Source: Caballeronia peredens (lineage in GTDB: Bacteria; Pseudomonadota; Gammaproteobacteria; Burkholderiales; Burkholderiaceae). From it: DNA of 64,000 nucleotides. The notes beneath the pieces were generated by a model. It searched no databases. It saw only the letters and a list, made by a program, of their open reading frames with translations, and was not told where the DNA came from. How positions within the stretch are numbered: the first letter of the stretch is position 1; each line of letters begins with the position of its first letter. Location of the stretch: NCBI GenBank assembly GCA_001544595.2, contig FCOH02000012.1:124001-188000 (forward strand), in the 5' to 3' direction. This document shows, in pieces, positions 46,173 to 54,849 of this stretch. A program made the translations under genes and the position numbers.

Positions 46173-48725
46173 CTATGGCCGGTTGAACATGTCCATGATC
46201 TGCTTGCGCTCGTCGGTCGTGACTTGCGGCGGCGGCGGCGCCTGCAGGCCTGCCGGACCTACGCCGCCCATCGACGTGGCATCGCCGGCCATCGGATTGG
46301 TGTTATCCAGCCCGATACTCGCGACGAAACCCGCGCCTGGCGTGCGGTCCGCATAGAACAATTCGCCGTCGACGGTGGTGACGCCGTCGGGCTTCGCCAT
46401 CTGCTCTTGCGGAATGCCGCGCAGCGCCCGTCCCATGTACTCGACCCAGATCGGCAATGCGAGCTGCGCGCCGAACTCGCGGCTGCCGAGCGTCTTCGGC
46501 TGGTCATAGCCCATCCACGCGACCGCGACGAGCTGCTTCTGATAGCCCGCGAACCAGCCGTCCTTCGCGTCGTTGGTCGTGCCGGTCTTGCCTTGCAGAT
46601 CGTTACGCTTGAGCACGTTGGTGCCCGACCCGGTGCCCTGCGTCGCGACCGTGTGCAGCAGGCTGTTCATGATGTACGCGTTGCGCGGCTCGAGCGTCTG
46701 CGGCGCGTTGCTGCCGGCCGTGAGCGGACTCGCGCGCGAGATCACGGTGCCGCGCGCATCGGCGACTTCGCCGATCAGATACGGATTGATGCGATAGCCG
46801 CCGTTCGCGAACACCGAATAGGCGCCGGTCAGTTGCAGCGGCGTGACGAGTCCCGCGCCGAGCGCGAGCGGCAGATAGGGCGGTGTCTTGTCCTTGTCGA
46901 AGCCGAACTTCTGCGTGACGAAGTCCTGCGCGTAACCCGTGCCGATATACGACAGGATGCGAATCGACACGAGGTTCTTCGACTTCTGCAAGCCGGTGCG
47001 CATCGACATCGGGCCGTCGGGCTGATCGTCGTCCTTCGGCTCCCACGCGTCGCCGCCGCCCGCCGCGGGGAAGTACAGCGGCGCATCGTTGATGATGGTC
47101 GCCGGTCCGAGTCCCTTGTCGAGCGCGGCCGAATAGATGAACGGCTTGAAGCTCGAACCCGGCTGGCGCCACGCCTGCGTCACGTGGTTGAACTTGTTCT
47201 TGTTGAAGTCGAAGCCGCCGACGAGCGAGCGAATGGCGCCGTCCTGCGGCGTCATCGACACGAGTGCGCCTTCCACTTGCGGCAGTTGCGTGATCTGCCA
47301 GTTGCCCTTGTCGTCCTTCATGAGACGCACGATCGAGCCCGGCCTCAGCGCGAGCGTCTTCGATGCATTGCTGCGCAACGCGGCCGCCACGAAGCGCAGA
47401 CCGTCGCCGGTGAGGGTCGCCGTATCGCCGCCGACGAATTGCGCCGTCACCTGCTTCGGGCTCGCCGACGTGACCACCGCCGCGACGAGTTCGCCGTTGT
47501 CCGGATGATCGACGAGCGCGTCTTCGATCGCCTCGGCGCGGTCGTCCGCATTAGCCGGCAGGTTGATGCTGCCCTCCGGCCCGCGATAGCCGTGACGGCG
47601 CTCGTAGTCCATCACGCCCTTGCGCACCGCGCGATAGGCGGCGTCCTGGTCAGCGGAGTCGATGGTCGTCGTGACCGTGAGGCCGCGCGTGTACGTCTCT
47701 TCCTTGTACTGCGCGTACATCATCTGCCGCACCATTTCCGCGACGTATTCGGCATGCACGCCGTATTCGGTGCCCGCGGACTTCGTGTGGAGCTCTTCGG
47801 CCGCGGCCTGATCGTACTGTTCGCGCGTGATGAAGTTCAGATCGAGCATGCGCTTGAGAATGTACTGCTGCCGCACCTTCGCGCGCTTCGGATTGACGAC
47901 CGGGTTATACGCCGACGGCGCTTTCGGCAGACCGGCGAGCATCGCGGCTTCCGCGAGCGTAATGTCCTTCAGGTCCTTGCCGAAGTAAACGCGCGCGGCA
48001 GCGGAGAAGCCGTACGCGCGCTCGCCGAGGTAGATCTGATTCATGTAAAGCTCGAGAATCTGATCCTTGGTCAGCGCCTTTTCGATCTTGTAGGCGAGCA
48101 GCATTTCGTAGACCTTGCGCGTGTAGGTCTTTTCGCTCGACAGGAAAAAGTTGCGCGCGACCTGCATCGTGATCGTGCTCGCGCCCTGCGACGCGCCGCC
48201 GTGCATGAGATCGGTCACGCCCGCGCGAAGAATGCCGAGAAAGTCGACGCCGCCGTGATCGTAGAAGCGATAGTCCTCGATCGCGAGCACGGCCTTCTTC
48301 ATCTGATCGGGGATGTCCTGAAAGCGCACGAGACTGCGGCGCTCCTCGCCGAATTCGCCGATCAGCACGTGATCCGCCGTGTAGACGCGCAACGGCACCT
48401 TCGGCCGATAGTCGATCAGCGCATTGAGCGACGGCAGATTCGGTCCCATGACGACGAGCGCATAGCCGACGATCAGCGCGCCCACCACCACGCCGATCGC
48501 CGCGAGCCCGGCGAACCAGAGCGCGATGCGCGCGAAGACGGAGCGTCCGCTACCGCCGCGCCGATCGTTTCGGTCATTGCGGCCGTTGCCACGGTTGCCG
48601 CCGTTGCCACCATTGCGGCCGCCGCCGTCCGAAGCGTTGCGTGATCCGTTGGGTGAGTCGTTCCAGCGGGGTTCGCGATCGTGTCGCGAGGATTTGGATG
48701 AGTCGGGTCGTTTGATGATAGGCAT
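46173..48725 (-). CDS. mrcA: Penicillin-binding protein 1A (bifunctional)
   Basis: An 850-residue inner-membrane enzyme that polymerises and crosslinks peptidoglycan. A cytoplasmic tail of about 60 residues is Asn/Gly/Arg-rich (GGRNGGNGGNRGNGRNDRN). One transmembrane helix follows (about 65-92). The transglycosylase site is Glu150 in AIEDYRFYDHGG; the transpeptidase shows SxxK in GSSFKPF, SxN in SKNLVSI and KTGTT. The start MPIIKRP is chosen over an upstream frame of unrelated sequence. Confidence 0.95.
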   Translation of the reverse strand: MPIIKRPDSSKSSRHDREPRWNDSPNGSRNASDGGGRNGGNGGNRGNGRNDRNDRRGGSGRSVFARIALWFAGLAAIGVVVGALIVGYALVVMGPNLPSLNALIDYRPKVPLRVYTADHVLIGEFGEERRSLVRFQDIPDQMKKAVLAIEDYRFYDHGGVDFLGILRAGVTDLMHGGASQGASTITMQVARNFFLSSEKTYTRKVYEMLLAYKIEKALTKDQILELYMNQIYLGERAYGFSAAARVYFGKDLKDITLAEAAMLAGLPKAPSAYNPVVNPKRAKVRQQYILKRMLDLNFITREQYDQAAAEELHTKSAGTEYGVHAEYVAEMVRQMMYAQYKEETYTRGLTVTTTIDSADQDAAYRAVRKGVMDYERRHGYRGPEGSINLPANADDRAEAIEDALVDHPDNGELVAAVVTSASPKQVTAQFVGGDTATLTGDGLRFVAAALRSNASKTLALRPGSIVRLMKDDKGNWQITQLPQVEGALVSMTPQDGAIRSLVGGFDFNKNKFNHVTQAWRQPGSSFKPFIYSAALDKGLGPATIINDAPLYFPAAGGGDAWEPKDDDQPDGPMSMRTGLQKSKNLVSIRILSYIGTGYAQDFVTQKFGFDKDKTPPYLPLALGAGLVTPLQLTGAYSVFANGGYRINPYLIGEVADARGTVISRASPLTAGSNAPQTLEPRNAYIMNSLLHTVATQGTGSGTNVLKRNDLQGKTGTTNDAKDGWFAGYQKQLVAVAWMGYDQPKTLGSREFGAQLALPIWVEYMGRALRGIPQEQMAKPDGVTTVDGELFYADRTPGAGFVASIGLDNTNPMAGDATSMGGVGPAGLQAPPPPQVTTDERKQIMDMFNRP

Positions 48726-49226
48726 GACTGGGTTCGTTCGGCGCGCTGCAGGAGCGCGCGCGCTGCCGCGCTGCGATGCGCCGGTGACATGGCGCCACTG
48801 CAAAAGACGGGACGAGCAAATGAGCGGGCCGGCTTCGACCGAGGGTAACAGTGCATTTTAAAGAATTCGGGCGCGCCGCTACAAAAGCGCCCGGAATTTT
48901 TTGTAAGTAAATGCCCGTCGCCGCATGGATTCACCGTTTGCGCGCGGGAATGTCGGGTTGCCCACAGAAAGTGTTGAACGCCTTGTGGATAACCGTATGA
49001 GAAAATAGGCAAGTCGTTGATCGCGCGCCTTTTTTGCGCGATGCTCATTGCTTGCGTTGCGAGGGGGCCCGCACCCACGTCCGCGCGCAAACCGATATGA
49101 TGGATGTACGCATTGCAGGTTCCCGGGACTCGGCGCGCGAACCCTGCGGTAAAGATGTCGTGCCGTTTGATGAACCGAAGTTGCGATTCGTCCCGTTACG
49201 ATCGCCTTACTGTTTGCGAGCCGCTC
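48726..49226. other. Intergenic region upstream of mrcA
   Basis: No supported gene in these 501 bp. A small stem, ATCGCGC (49020-49026) and GCGCGAT (49036-49042), encloses a run of T and could be part of a weak terminator or leader. The divergent genes on each side need promoters here. Confidence 0.4.
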
Positions 49227-49628
49227 ATGACGACCAAACCCAGCGAACGCATCGTTGTTTTCGTGACTCCCGCGCAGAAGCTGGCCATCAGCCAGACAGC
49301 GGACACGCTCGGCATCAGCGTGAGCGAGCTCATGCGCCGCGCGGTGTTGAACTTCAACGCGACAAGCGAGCAGATCAAGGTCGCGGGCATCGTGGACCGT
49401 CTGCGCGCACCGAAAGCGCCCGATCCGCTCAATGTCGCGCTCAAGAGCGTCGCGGCGAAAGCGGCCGCACGCGAAGCGCGCGAGGCGGCGGCGAGCGCAA
49501 CCCGGCGCGCCGCTCAGGCACGCAGCACGCCGCAAGCGTCGACGTCCGCGGAAGAAATCGAGCCGGACGCCAGCCAGGAAGACGACGGCGACACCTCGCT
49601 CACCGACGGCACGCGCTCGGGTCACTGA
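49227..49628 (+). CDS. Ribbon-helix-helix-like protein with Ala-rich tail
   Basis: A 133-residue protein. The N-terminal part (ERIVVFVTPAQKLAISQTAD then LGISVSELMRRAVLNF) looks like a ribbon-helix-helix DNA-binding domain, as in CopG or MobC-like proteins. The middle is an Ala/Arg-rich helix (AAKAAAREAREAAASATRRA) and the tail is acidic. No toxin partner was found beside it. The ATG at 49227 is taken; an upstream in-frame ATG at 49104 adds unrelated residues. Confidence 0.7.
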   Translation: MTTKPSERIVVFVTPAQKLAISQTADTLGISVSELMRRAVLNFNATSEQIKVAGIVDRLRAPKAPDPLNVALKSVAAKAAAREAREAAASATRRAAQARSTPQASTSAEEIEPDASQEDDGDTSLTDGTRSGH

Positions 49629-49949
49629 CCGCGCGCGGCATCGTTAACACTTCCCTATTCCGCATCGGCCATGCGCGCCGCCCTTACGCACGTCACTACG
49701 CACGTCACTACGCACGTCGCTACGCACGTCGCTACGCACGTCGTTACACTCCTTAACCTTCCGTTAAGTCCCGATTAAGCCACGGCATGATCTAATGACC
49801 GGGTATACCCCGTGTATGCGCCACGTGAGCGCGAAGGTCGAACGTGAACGTCATATGACGCTTGCAATCCCGCGAGATGCGCCGCACATTCGAGCCGCGT
49901 GGGCACACGCGAAAGCACGCACGCAGCAGTCTTCATCCAGGAGAAATAC
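49629..49949. other. Intergenic region around the tandem repeat
   Basis: No gene in these 321 bp apart from the 12-bp repeat. Sequence after the repeat, up to the start of the pspA-like gene, contains TTAACC/GTTAAG/GATTAAG elements and presumably the promoter. Confidence 0.4.
49685..49744. repeat. 12-bp tandem repeat, five copies
   Basis: Five successive copies of TACGCACGTCRY: two read ...CAC, two ...CGC and one ...CGT. They fill 60 bp between the RHH-like gene and the PspA gene, with a partial TAC unit after. No gene covers them. Copy number likely varies between strains. Confidence 0.9.
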
Positions 49950-50630
49950 ATGTCGCTTTTCGATTCCATCACCCGCACGGTCAGAGGTCTCTTGAACGAC
50001 GCCGCCGATACCATGCAGGATCCCTCGCGCGATGCACGCCAGATCGTGCGTGAGCTCGACGACAGCATCGCGAAGGCGGAGAACTCGCTCATCGAAATCG
50101 AGGCGCAGGTCGCGACGCAGCAAAGCAAGCGCGACGCCGCCGCGGACAAGGCGCGCAAGTACGAAGACGGCGCCAAGCGCGCGCTGCAGACCGGCGACGA
50201 AGGTCTCGCGCGCGAGGCGCTCGCCGCGCAAGCCAACGCGGAAACCGAACGCGATGCGCTCGCGGCGGAGCTGCAGACTCTGGAGCCGTCGGTCGAGCAT
50301 CTGAAGACGCAGATCGCCGACATGCGCCAGCGCCGCAACGATCTCAACGCGCGCTCGAACATCCTTCAGGCGAAGCAGCAGATCGCGCAGGCGAAGGACA
50401 CCGCGGCCACCGCGCTGGGCGGCATCGGCGGGAAGAATCTTTCCGAAGATTTTCAGAAGCTCGAGGACAAGATTCAGCTCGCCAACGCCCGCTCCGACGC
50501 GCGCCTGAATTCGGCCGACCAGAAGTCCGGCAAGGCGCTCGAAGACAAGCTCGCGGCGCTCAATCGCGGACCGTCCGTCGAGGATCGTCTCGAAGCGCTG
50601 AAAAAGCAGTTGAACACGCCGGCGCAGTAA
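49950..50630 (+). CDS. PspA/IM30 family protein
   Basis: A 226-residue membrane-stress protein. The N-terminal amphipathic helix (MSLFDSITRTVRGLLNDAAD) binds inner membrane. A long coiled coil follows (IREL-type VRELDDSIAKAENSLIEIEA, ELQTLEPSVEHLKTQIADMR). Family members form ring or helical scaffolds that protect or remodel membrane. The N-terminal helix and overall length match. AGGAG lies before the ATG. It is 146 bp ahead of a TPR/Gly-rich envelope gene. Confidence 0.88.
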   Translation: MSLFDSITRTVRGLLNDAADTMQDPSRDARQIVRELDDSIAKAENSLIEIEAQVATQQSKRDAAADKARKYEDGAKRALQTGDEGLAREALAAQANAETERDALAAELQTLEPSVEHLKTQIADMRQRRNDLNARSNILQAKQQIAQAKDTAATALGGIGGKNLSEDFQKLEDKIQLANARSDARLNSADQKSGKALEDKLAALNRGPSVEDRLEALKKQLNTPAQ

Positions 50631-50776
50631 GCGCGGGCATTTGAAAACGGCGCGCGCGGCGAACTTCCCGGCGCGGCGCGCGCCGCACGAATATGCGTTA
50701 CCTTGAGCATGACTCCGTGCTTTACCCGTTTGCAGCTTCGACAGGAGACGGACGTTCAGCGCGTCCGGCCCGCATC

Positions 50777-52012
50777 ATGAAAAAGACTTTGACCGCTCTG
50801 GCATTGTCGCTGTCGCTCGCTTCCCCGCTTGCCTTCGCTCTGCCGACGGCGCAGCAAGTCGAGCAGTCGATGACGCAGGGCAACTGGCAGAAAGCGGATT
50901 CGCAACTGAGCGAAGTGCTCGACGCGCATCCGAAGAACGCGCACGCGCATTATCTGTACGCGCAGGTGCTCGATCGCGAAGGCCGTTACAGCGATGCGCT
51001 GTCGCATCTGCAACAGGCGAAATCGCTCGATCCTTCGCTGAGTTTCACCGATCCGTCGCGCTTCGCGGCCACGCAGGCGCGCATTCAGTCGGACGCCACG
51101 CGGGCCAGCATTTCGCCGCGTTCGGACGGCGGCGCGAATACATCGACGGCGCAGAATCCGTTCAATCAGGGCACGCAGGGCAGTCCGGGGCAGTCGGCTG
51201 CGCCCGTCGAGAAACACGGCGTCGGCATGGGCGCGTGGATCGGCCTCGCGGTGCTGATCGGGGCGATCGCGCTCGTGTTGCGCTGGGGCTTGCGCCGGGC
51301 CCGCGCGCGCGACGACGACCGCGCCGGCGGCGACCGCCTCGCGCAGATCAAGCGCGCCACCGAACTCCTGAACGACGTACGCACGCTCAAGCTCGACGTG
51401 CGGCTCTCCACCGCGCCCGGCCACGAGGCGCTGCTGCGCGACGTGGAAGGCGCGGAAACGCAATTGCGGCAGATGGTCGAGTCGATGTCGAATTCGAAGA
51501 ATCCCGTGCCGCCCTATGCTATCGAGGACCTCGAAAATCAGGTCGCGAGTCTGAAGGCACGCGCCGAGGGGCGGCCGGATCCGAATGCGGCGCAAGCCGG
51601 CGCGCAAGGCGCATCGCCCTATGCGCAGGAAGCCGAGCACTTCGGGCGCGGCCAGCAGCCGTATCAGCAGCAAGGACCTTATCCGCCGAATGCGCCCTAT
51701 CCGCCGCAGCAGGGGCAGCAGCCGCCCGTCATCATCCAGCAGGGCGGCGGCGGGTTCGGCGGCGGCATGGGCGGACTGCTGACCGGCGTGCTGCTCGGCG
51801 AAGCGTTGTCGCATGGGCGCGACCGCGTGATCGAACGCGAGGTGCCCGTCGATCGCCCCGTGCAGAACGATGGCGGCGGGCTCGATTTCGGCAACAACAA
51901 TAACAACGGCGGCGGCCTCGACCTCGGCAACGGCTCGAACGACTGGAACGATGGCGGCGGCGGTGGCGGCCTCGATCTCGGCAGCAACGACGACAGCTGG
52001 CGCGACACCTGA
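50777..52012 (+). CDS. TPR protein with transmembrane and Gly/Asn-rich C-terminal repeats
   Basis: A 411-residue protein with a signal peptide (TLTALALSLSLASPLAFA). A TPR-like part follows (LSEVLDAHPKNAHAHYLYAQ, GRYSDALSHLQQAKSLDPSL), then one transmembrane helix (WIGLAVLIGAIALVLRWGL), a cytoplasmic coiled region, Gln/Pro-rich linkers, a Gly-zipper segment (GGGFGGGMGGLLTGVLLGEA) and repeats of GGGLDLG/GGGLDFG near the end. No named family recognised. Its place after a PspA gene suggests an envelope-stress pair. Confidence 0.75.
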   Translation: MKKTLTALALSLSLASPLAFALPTAQQVEQSMTQGNWQKADSQLSEVLDAHPKNAHAHYLYAQVLDREGRYSDALSHLQQAKSLDPSLSFTDPSRFAATQARIQSDATRASISPRSDGGANTSTAQNPFNQGTQGSPGQSAAPVEKHGVGMGAWIGLAVLIGAIALVLRWGLRRARARDDDRAGGDRLAQIKRATELLNDVRTLKLDVRLSTAPGHEALLRDVEGAETQLRQMVESMSNSKNPVPPYAIEDLENQVASLKARAEGRPDPNAAQAGAQGASPYAQEAEHFGRGQQPYQQQGPYPPNAPYPPQQGQQPPVIIQQGGGGFGGGMGGLLTGVLLGEALSHGRDRVIEREVPVDRPVQNDGGGLDFGNNNNNGGGLDLGNGSNDWNDGGGGGGLDLGSNDDSWRDT

Positions 52013-52033
52013 TCCGCCGCCGCGCTCGCACGA

Positions 52034-52061
52034 ACGAAGGCCCCGCTCGCGGGGCCTTCGT
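52034..52061. terminator. Hairpin after the TPR gene
   Basis: ACGAAGGCCCC (52034-52044) and GGGGCCTTCGT (52051-52061) form a strong stem with a GCTCGC loop. The T-tail is weak, so it may be a moderate terminator. Confidence 0.6.
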
Positions 52062-52088
52062 CATGTGGGACACGTCGTTCGAACGCGC

Positions 52089-52211
52089 TCAGCCGCCGCC
52101 GCCGAGAAAGCGCAGCAGGCCCCACAGAAACTTGAAGAAGCCGACGATGAATTCCCAGACGCGTTCGAGCTGATCCCAGTTCGCGACGCGCAGAAGCACA
52201 TTCAGGATCAT
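52089..52211 (-). CDS. Putative 40-residue hydrophobic mini-protein
   Basis: A very short frame: MILNVLLRVANWDQLERVWE, then a hydrophobic aromatic helix (FIVGFFKFLWGLLRFL) and a Gly tail. It lies between the glgX terminator and the TPR-gene hairpin, so it would need its own promoter. No ribosome site is seen. It may be a membrane-active small protein or a chance frame. Confidence 0.3.
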   Translation of the reverse strand: MILNVLLRVANWDQLERVWEFIVGFFKFLWGLLRFLGGGG

Positions 52212-52274
52212 GCCGGCGGGACCGCGCGGCGGCACAGCGGTGCGCGGTCGTGCATGGATGAAACGGCCATCGTA

Positions 52275-52303
52275 GAAAAAAGAAGGCGGCTCGCGCCGCC
52301 TTC
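52275..52303 (-). terminator. Intrinsic terminator of glgX
   Basis: GAAGGCGGC (52282-52290) and GCCGCCTTC (52295-52303) form a 9-bp stem. On the minus strand a run of T (TTTTTTC) follows, so it should stop transcription from glgX. Confidence 0.85.
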
Positions 52304-52352
52304 GATGTAATTGCAAAACCGCATCATAACCGGTCGCGCGACGCGGCCCGAA

Positions 52353-54563
52353 TCAGCCCTCCGCTTTCTTCTCCGCGTCCTCGGGCGGAATCTCGTCGGT
52401 GAGCGCTTCTTCGAGGCGCTTGAAAATGCGCCGCGTCGCGCCGCGCGGCTGCAGTGCGAACAGCAGCAAGGACCGGCCCGTCACCTGATAGACATCGTGT
52501 GAATCGAATACCGCCAGTTCCTCGCGGATCGGCGCGTTCGTGTCGATCAGGCAGGTCCATTCGTCCGGGCCCGGAATATCGGGCAGCGTGAAATCGACCA
52601 CGTCGTGATACGCGTTCACGACGAGAAGAAGCGTCGCGTCCGATGCCGGTTTGCGAATGCCCGTCGCCTGCGCCCGCCCGTCGATGACGAGACCGAAGCA
52701 GCGCATGTTCGGATCGTCCCATTGCTCCTGCGTGAGCACGTCGCCGCTCGGGCTCAGCCACTTGACGTCGGTGACCTGCAATTCGTCGCGGAATTCGCCT
52801 GTGAGAAAGCGCTGGCGACGCAGCACCGGCAGCGTGTGGCGCAGCGTCGTCAGCTTGCGCACGAACTCGGTGAGCGCGCGGCCGTCATCGTCGATGTCCC
52901 AGTTGACCCAGCTGATGTCGTCGTCCTGACAGTACGCGTTGTTGTTGCCCTTCTGCGTGCGGCCGAATTCGTCGCCGGCGAGCATCATCGGCGTGCCTTG
53001 CGAGAACAGCAAGGTCGCGAGCATGTTGCGCTTCTGGCGCTCGCGCAGCGCGCGGATCTCCGGGTCGTCGGTCGGGCCTTCCACGCCGCAGTTCCACGAC
53101 TTGTTGTCCGAATGGCCGTCGTTGTTGTCCTCGCCGTTCGCCTCGTTGTGCTTCTCGTTGTACGAGACGAGATCGTTCAACGTGAAGCCGTCGTGCGCCG
53201 TGATGAAGTTCACGCTCGCCCACGGCCTGCGTCCGCGCTTGTTGAACTTGTCGCCGGATGCGGTCATGCGCGTCGCGAGTTCCGGGGCTTCGCCCTCGTC
53301 GCCCTTCCAGAAGCCGCGCACCGTGTCGCGATAGCGGTCATTCCACTCCGCCCAGCCCGGCGGAAAGCCGCCCACCTGATAGCCGCCGGGCCCGCAGTCC
53401 CACGGCTCGGCGATGAGCTTGACGGTCGAAAGAATCGGGTCCTGCCGGCAGCTGTCGAGAAAGCCGCCGCCTTCGTCGAAGCCGTAGGGCTCGCGGCCGA
53501 GAATCGTCGCGAGGTCAAAGCGGAAACCGTCGACGTTCATCTCCGTCACCCAATAGCGCAGGCTGTCGGTGACCATCTGCAGGACGCGCGGATGCGAAAG
53601 ATTGAGCGTGTTGCCCGTGCCCGTATCGTTGATGTAGTAGCGCGGCTCCTCCGGCATGAGCCGGTAGTACGAAGCGTTGTCGATACCCTTGAACGACAGC
53701 GTCGCGCCGAGTTCGTTGCCTTCGGCGGTGTGGTTGTAGACGACATCGAGGATCACTTCGAGGCCCGCCTCGTGCAGGCGGTCGACCATCTCCTTGAATT
53801 CGGCGATGGCGCCCGAGTCGCGCGCGAAAAAGCGCGGATCGGCGGCGAAAAAGCCGATGGTGTTGTAGCCCCAGTAGTTCGTCAGGCCCTTGTCGAGCAG
53901 ATGGCTGTCGTTGACGAAGGTCTGGATCGGCATCAGCTCGACCGACGTCACGCCGAGGCTCTTGATGTACTCGACGACTTCCTTCTGGCCGAGGCCCTCG
54001 AAGGTGCCGCGCAAGTGCTCCGGAATCGCCGGATGCAGCTTCGTGTAGCCGCGCACGTGCGTCTCATAGAAGATCGTCTGCTCCCAGGGCACGCGCACGC
54101 GCGTCGGGTGCGTCCAGCTGAACGTCTGGTCGACGACTTCGCACTTCTGCATGAAGGGCGCACTGTCGCGCTCGTCGAAGGTGAGATCGTCGCCTTCGGC
54201 GCCGAGCGTGTAGCCGAACAAGGCAGGATCCCACTTCAACGTGCCGATGTGCGCCTTCGCGTACGGGTCGAGCAGCAGCTTGTTCGGATTGAAGCGGTGC
54301 CCGGCTTCCGGCTCGTACGGCCCGTGCACGCGATAACCGTAGACGGCGCCGGGCCTGAGGCCGTCGACGTAGACGTGCCAGACTTCGTCGGTGTATTCGG
54401 GCAGTTCGATGCGCTGCGTTTCCTGCTCGCCCTTCTCGTCGAAAAGACACAGTTCGACCTTGGTCGCGTTCGCGGAAAACAGCGCGAAATTCACGCCTTT
54501 CCCGTCCCAGGTCGCGCCGAGCGGAAACGGGGAGCCTTCGGCAATGCGGAGTTCGTTCGGCAT
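52353..54563 (-). CDS. glgX: Glycogen debranching enzyme GlgX
   Basis: A 736-residue glycoside hydrolase of family 13 that removes alpha-1,6 branches from limit glycogen. An N-terminal CBM48-like domain (GSPFPLGATWDGKGVNFALF) precedes the catalytic barrel. The nucleophile Asp is in VDGFRFDLATIL, the acid Glu in LIAEPWDCGPGGYQVGGF, and the third carboxylate in NFITAHDGFTLNDLVSYN. The length and the DGHSDNKSWNCG segment are as in GlgX. No other glycogen gene lies in this window. Confidence 0.95.
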   Translation of the reverse strand: MPNELRIAEGSPFPLGATWDGKGVNFALFSANATKVELCLFDEKGEQETQRIELPEYTDEVWHVYVDGLRPGAVYGYRVHGPYEPEAGHRFNPNKLLLDPYAKAHIGTLKWDPALFGYTLGAEGDDLTFDERDSAPFMQKCEVVDQTFSWTHPTRVRVPWEQTIFYETHVRGYTKLHPAIPEHLRGTFEGLGQKEVVEYIKSLGVTSVELMPIQTFVNDSHLLDKGLTNYWGYNTIGFFAADPRFFARDSGAIAEFKEMVDRLHEAGLEVILDVVYNHTAEGNELGATLSFKGIDNASYYRLMPEEPRYYINDTGTGNTLNLSHPRVLQMVTDSLRYWVTEMNVDGFRFDLATILGREPYGFDEGGGFLDSCRQDPILSTVKLIAEPWDCGPGGYQVGGFPPGWAEWNDRYRDTVRGFWKGDEGEAPELATRMTASGDKFNKRGRRPWASVNFITAHDGFTLNDLVSYNEKHNEANGEDNNDGHSDNKSWNCGVEGPTDDPEIRALRERQKRNMLATLLFSQGTPMMLAGDEFGRTQKGNNNAYCQDDDISWVNWDIDDDGRALTEFVRKLTTLRHTLPVLRRQRFLTGEFRDELQVTDVKWLSPSGDVLTQEQWDDPNMRCFGLVIDGRAQATGIRKPASDATLLLVVNAYHDVVDFTLPDIPGPDEWTCLIDTNAPIREELAVFDSHDVYQVTGRSLLLFALQPRGATRRIFKRLEEALTDEIPPEDAEKKAEG

Positions 54564-54849
54564 GAGATGATGTGTTCGATGGGTTGAGCGCTTGTTGATG
54601 CGAAGCGTCGGGATGTTTCGGCGGCTTTGCGCGGCTTTGCGCGGTTTCGCGCAGCCCGGCGGCGCCAGCGGACCACGGGAAGCATTTCGCGTGCCCGCGA
54701 GCGACTGCGGCGCGCGGATTGCTCACAGGGCGTGAGCGCCGTCGCTCGGGCGCGCGCCGTCCTCTTCGCGTGTAAAACGTTCCTGCACGCTCAGGCGCGC
54801 CCTGCTCGCGCATCTCGTCACTTGTGTCGTCCGCTAAGGAGAACACGCC

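Noticed and set aside
46143-48644. An 833-codon plus-strand frame opposite mrcA
   Set aside because: Same reason: antisense to a protein with intact transglycosylase and transpeptidase motifs.
49227-49628. An antitoxin of a toxin-antitoxin pair
   Set aside because: The RHH-like N-terminus fits, but no small toxin frame with a ribosome site lies next to it, and the long Ala-rich tail is unusual for an antitoxin.
49685-49744. A CRISPR array
   Set aside because: The 12-bp units are directly adjacent, with no spacers, and no cas gene is in the window. It is a simple tandem repeat.
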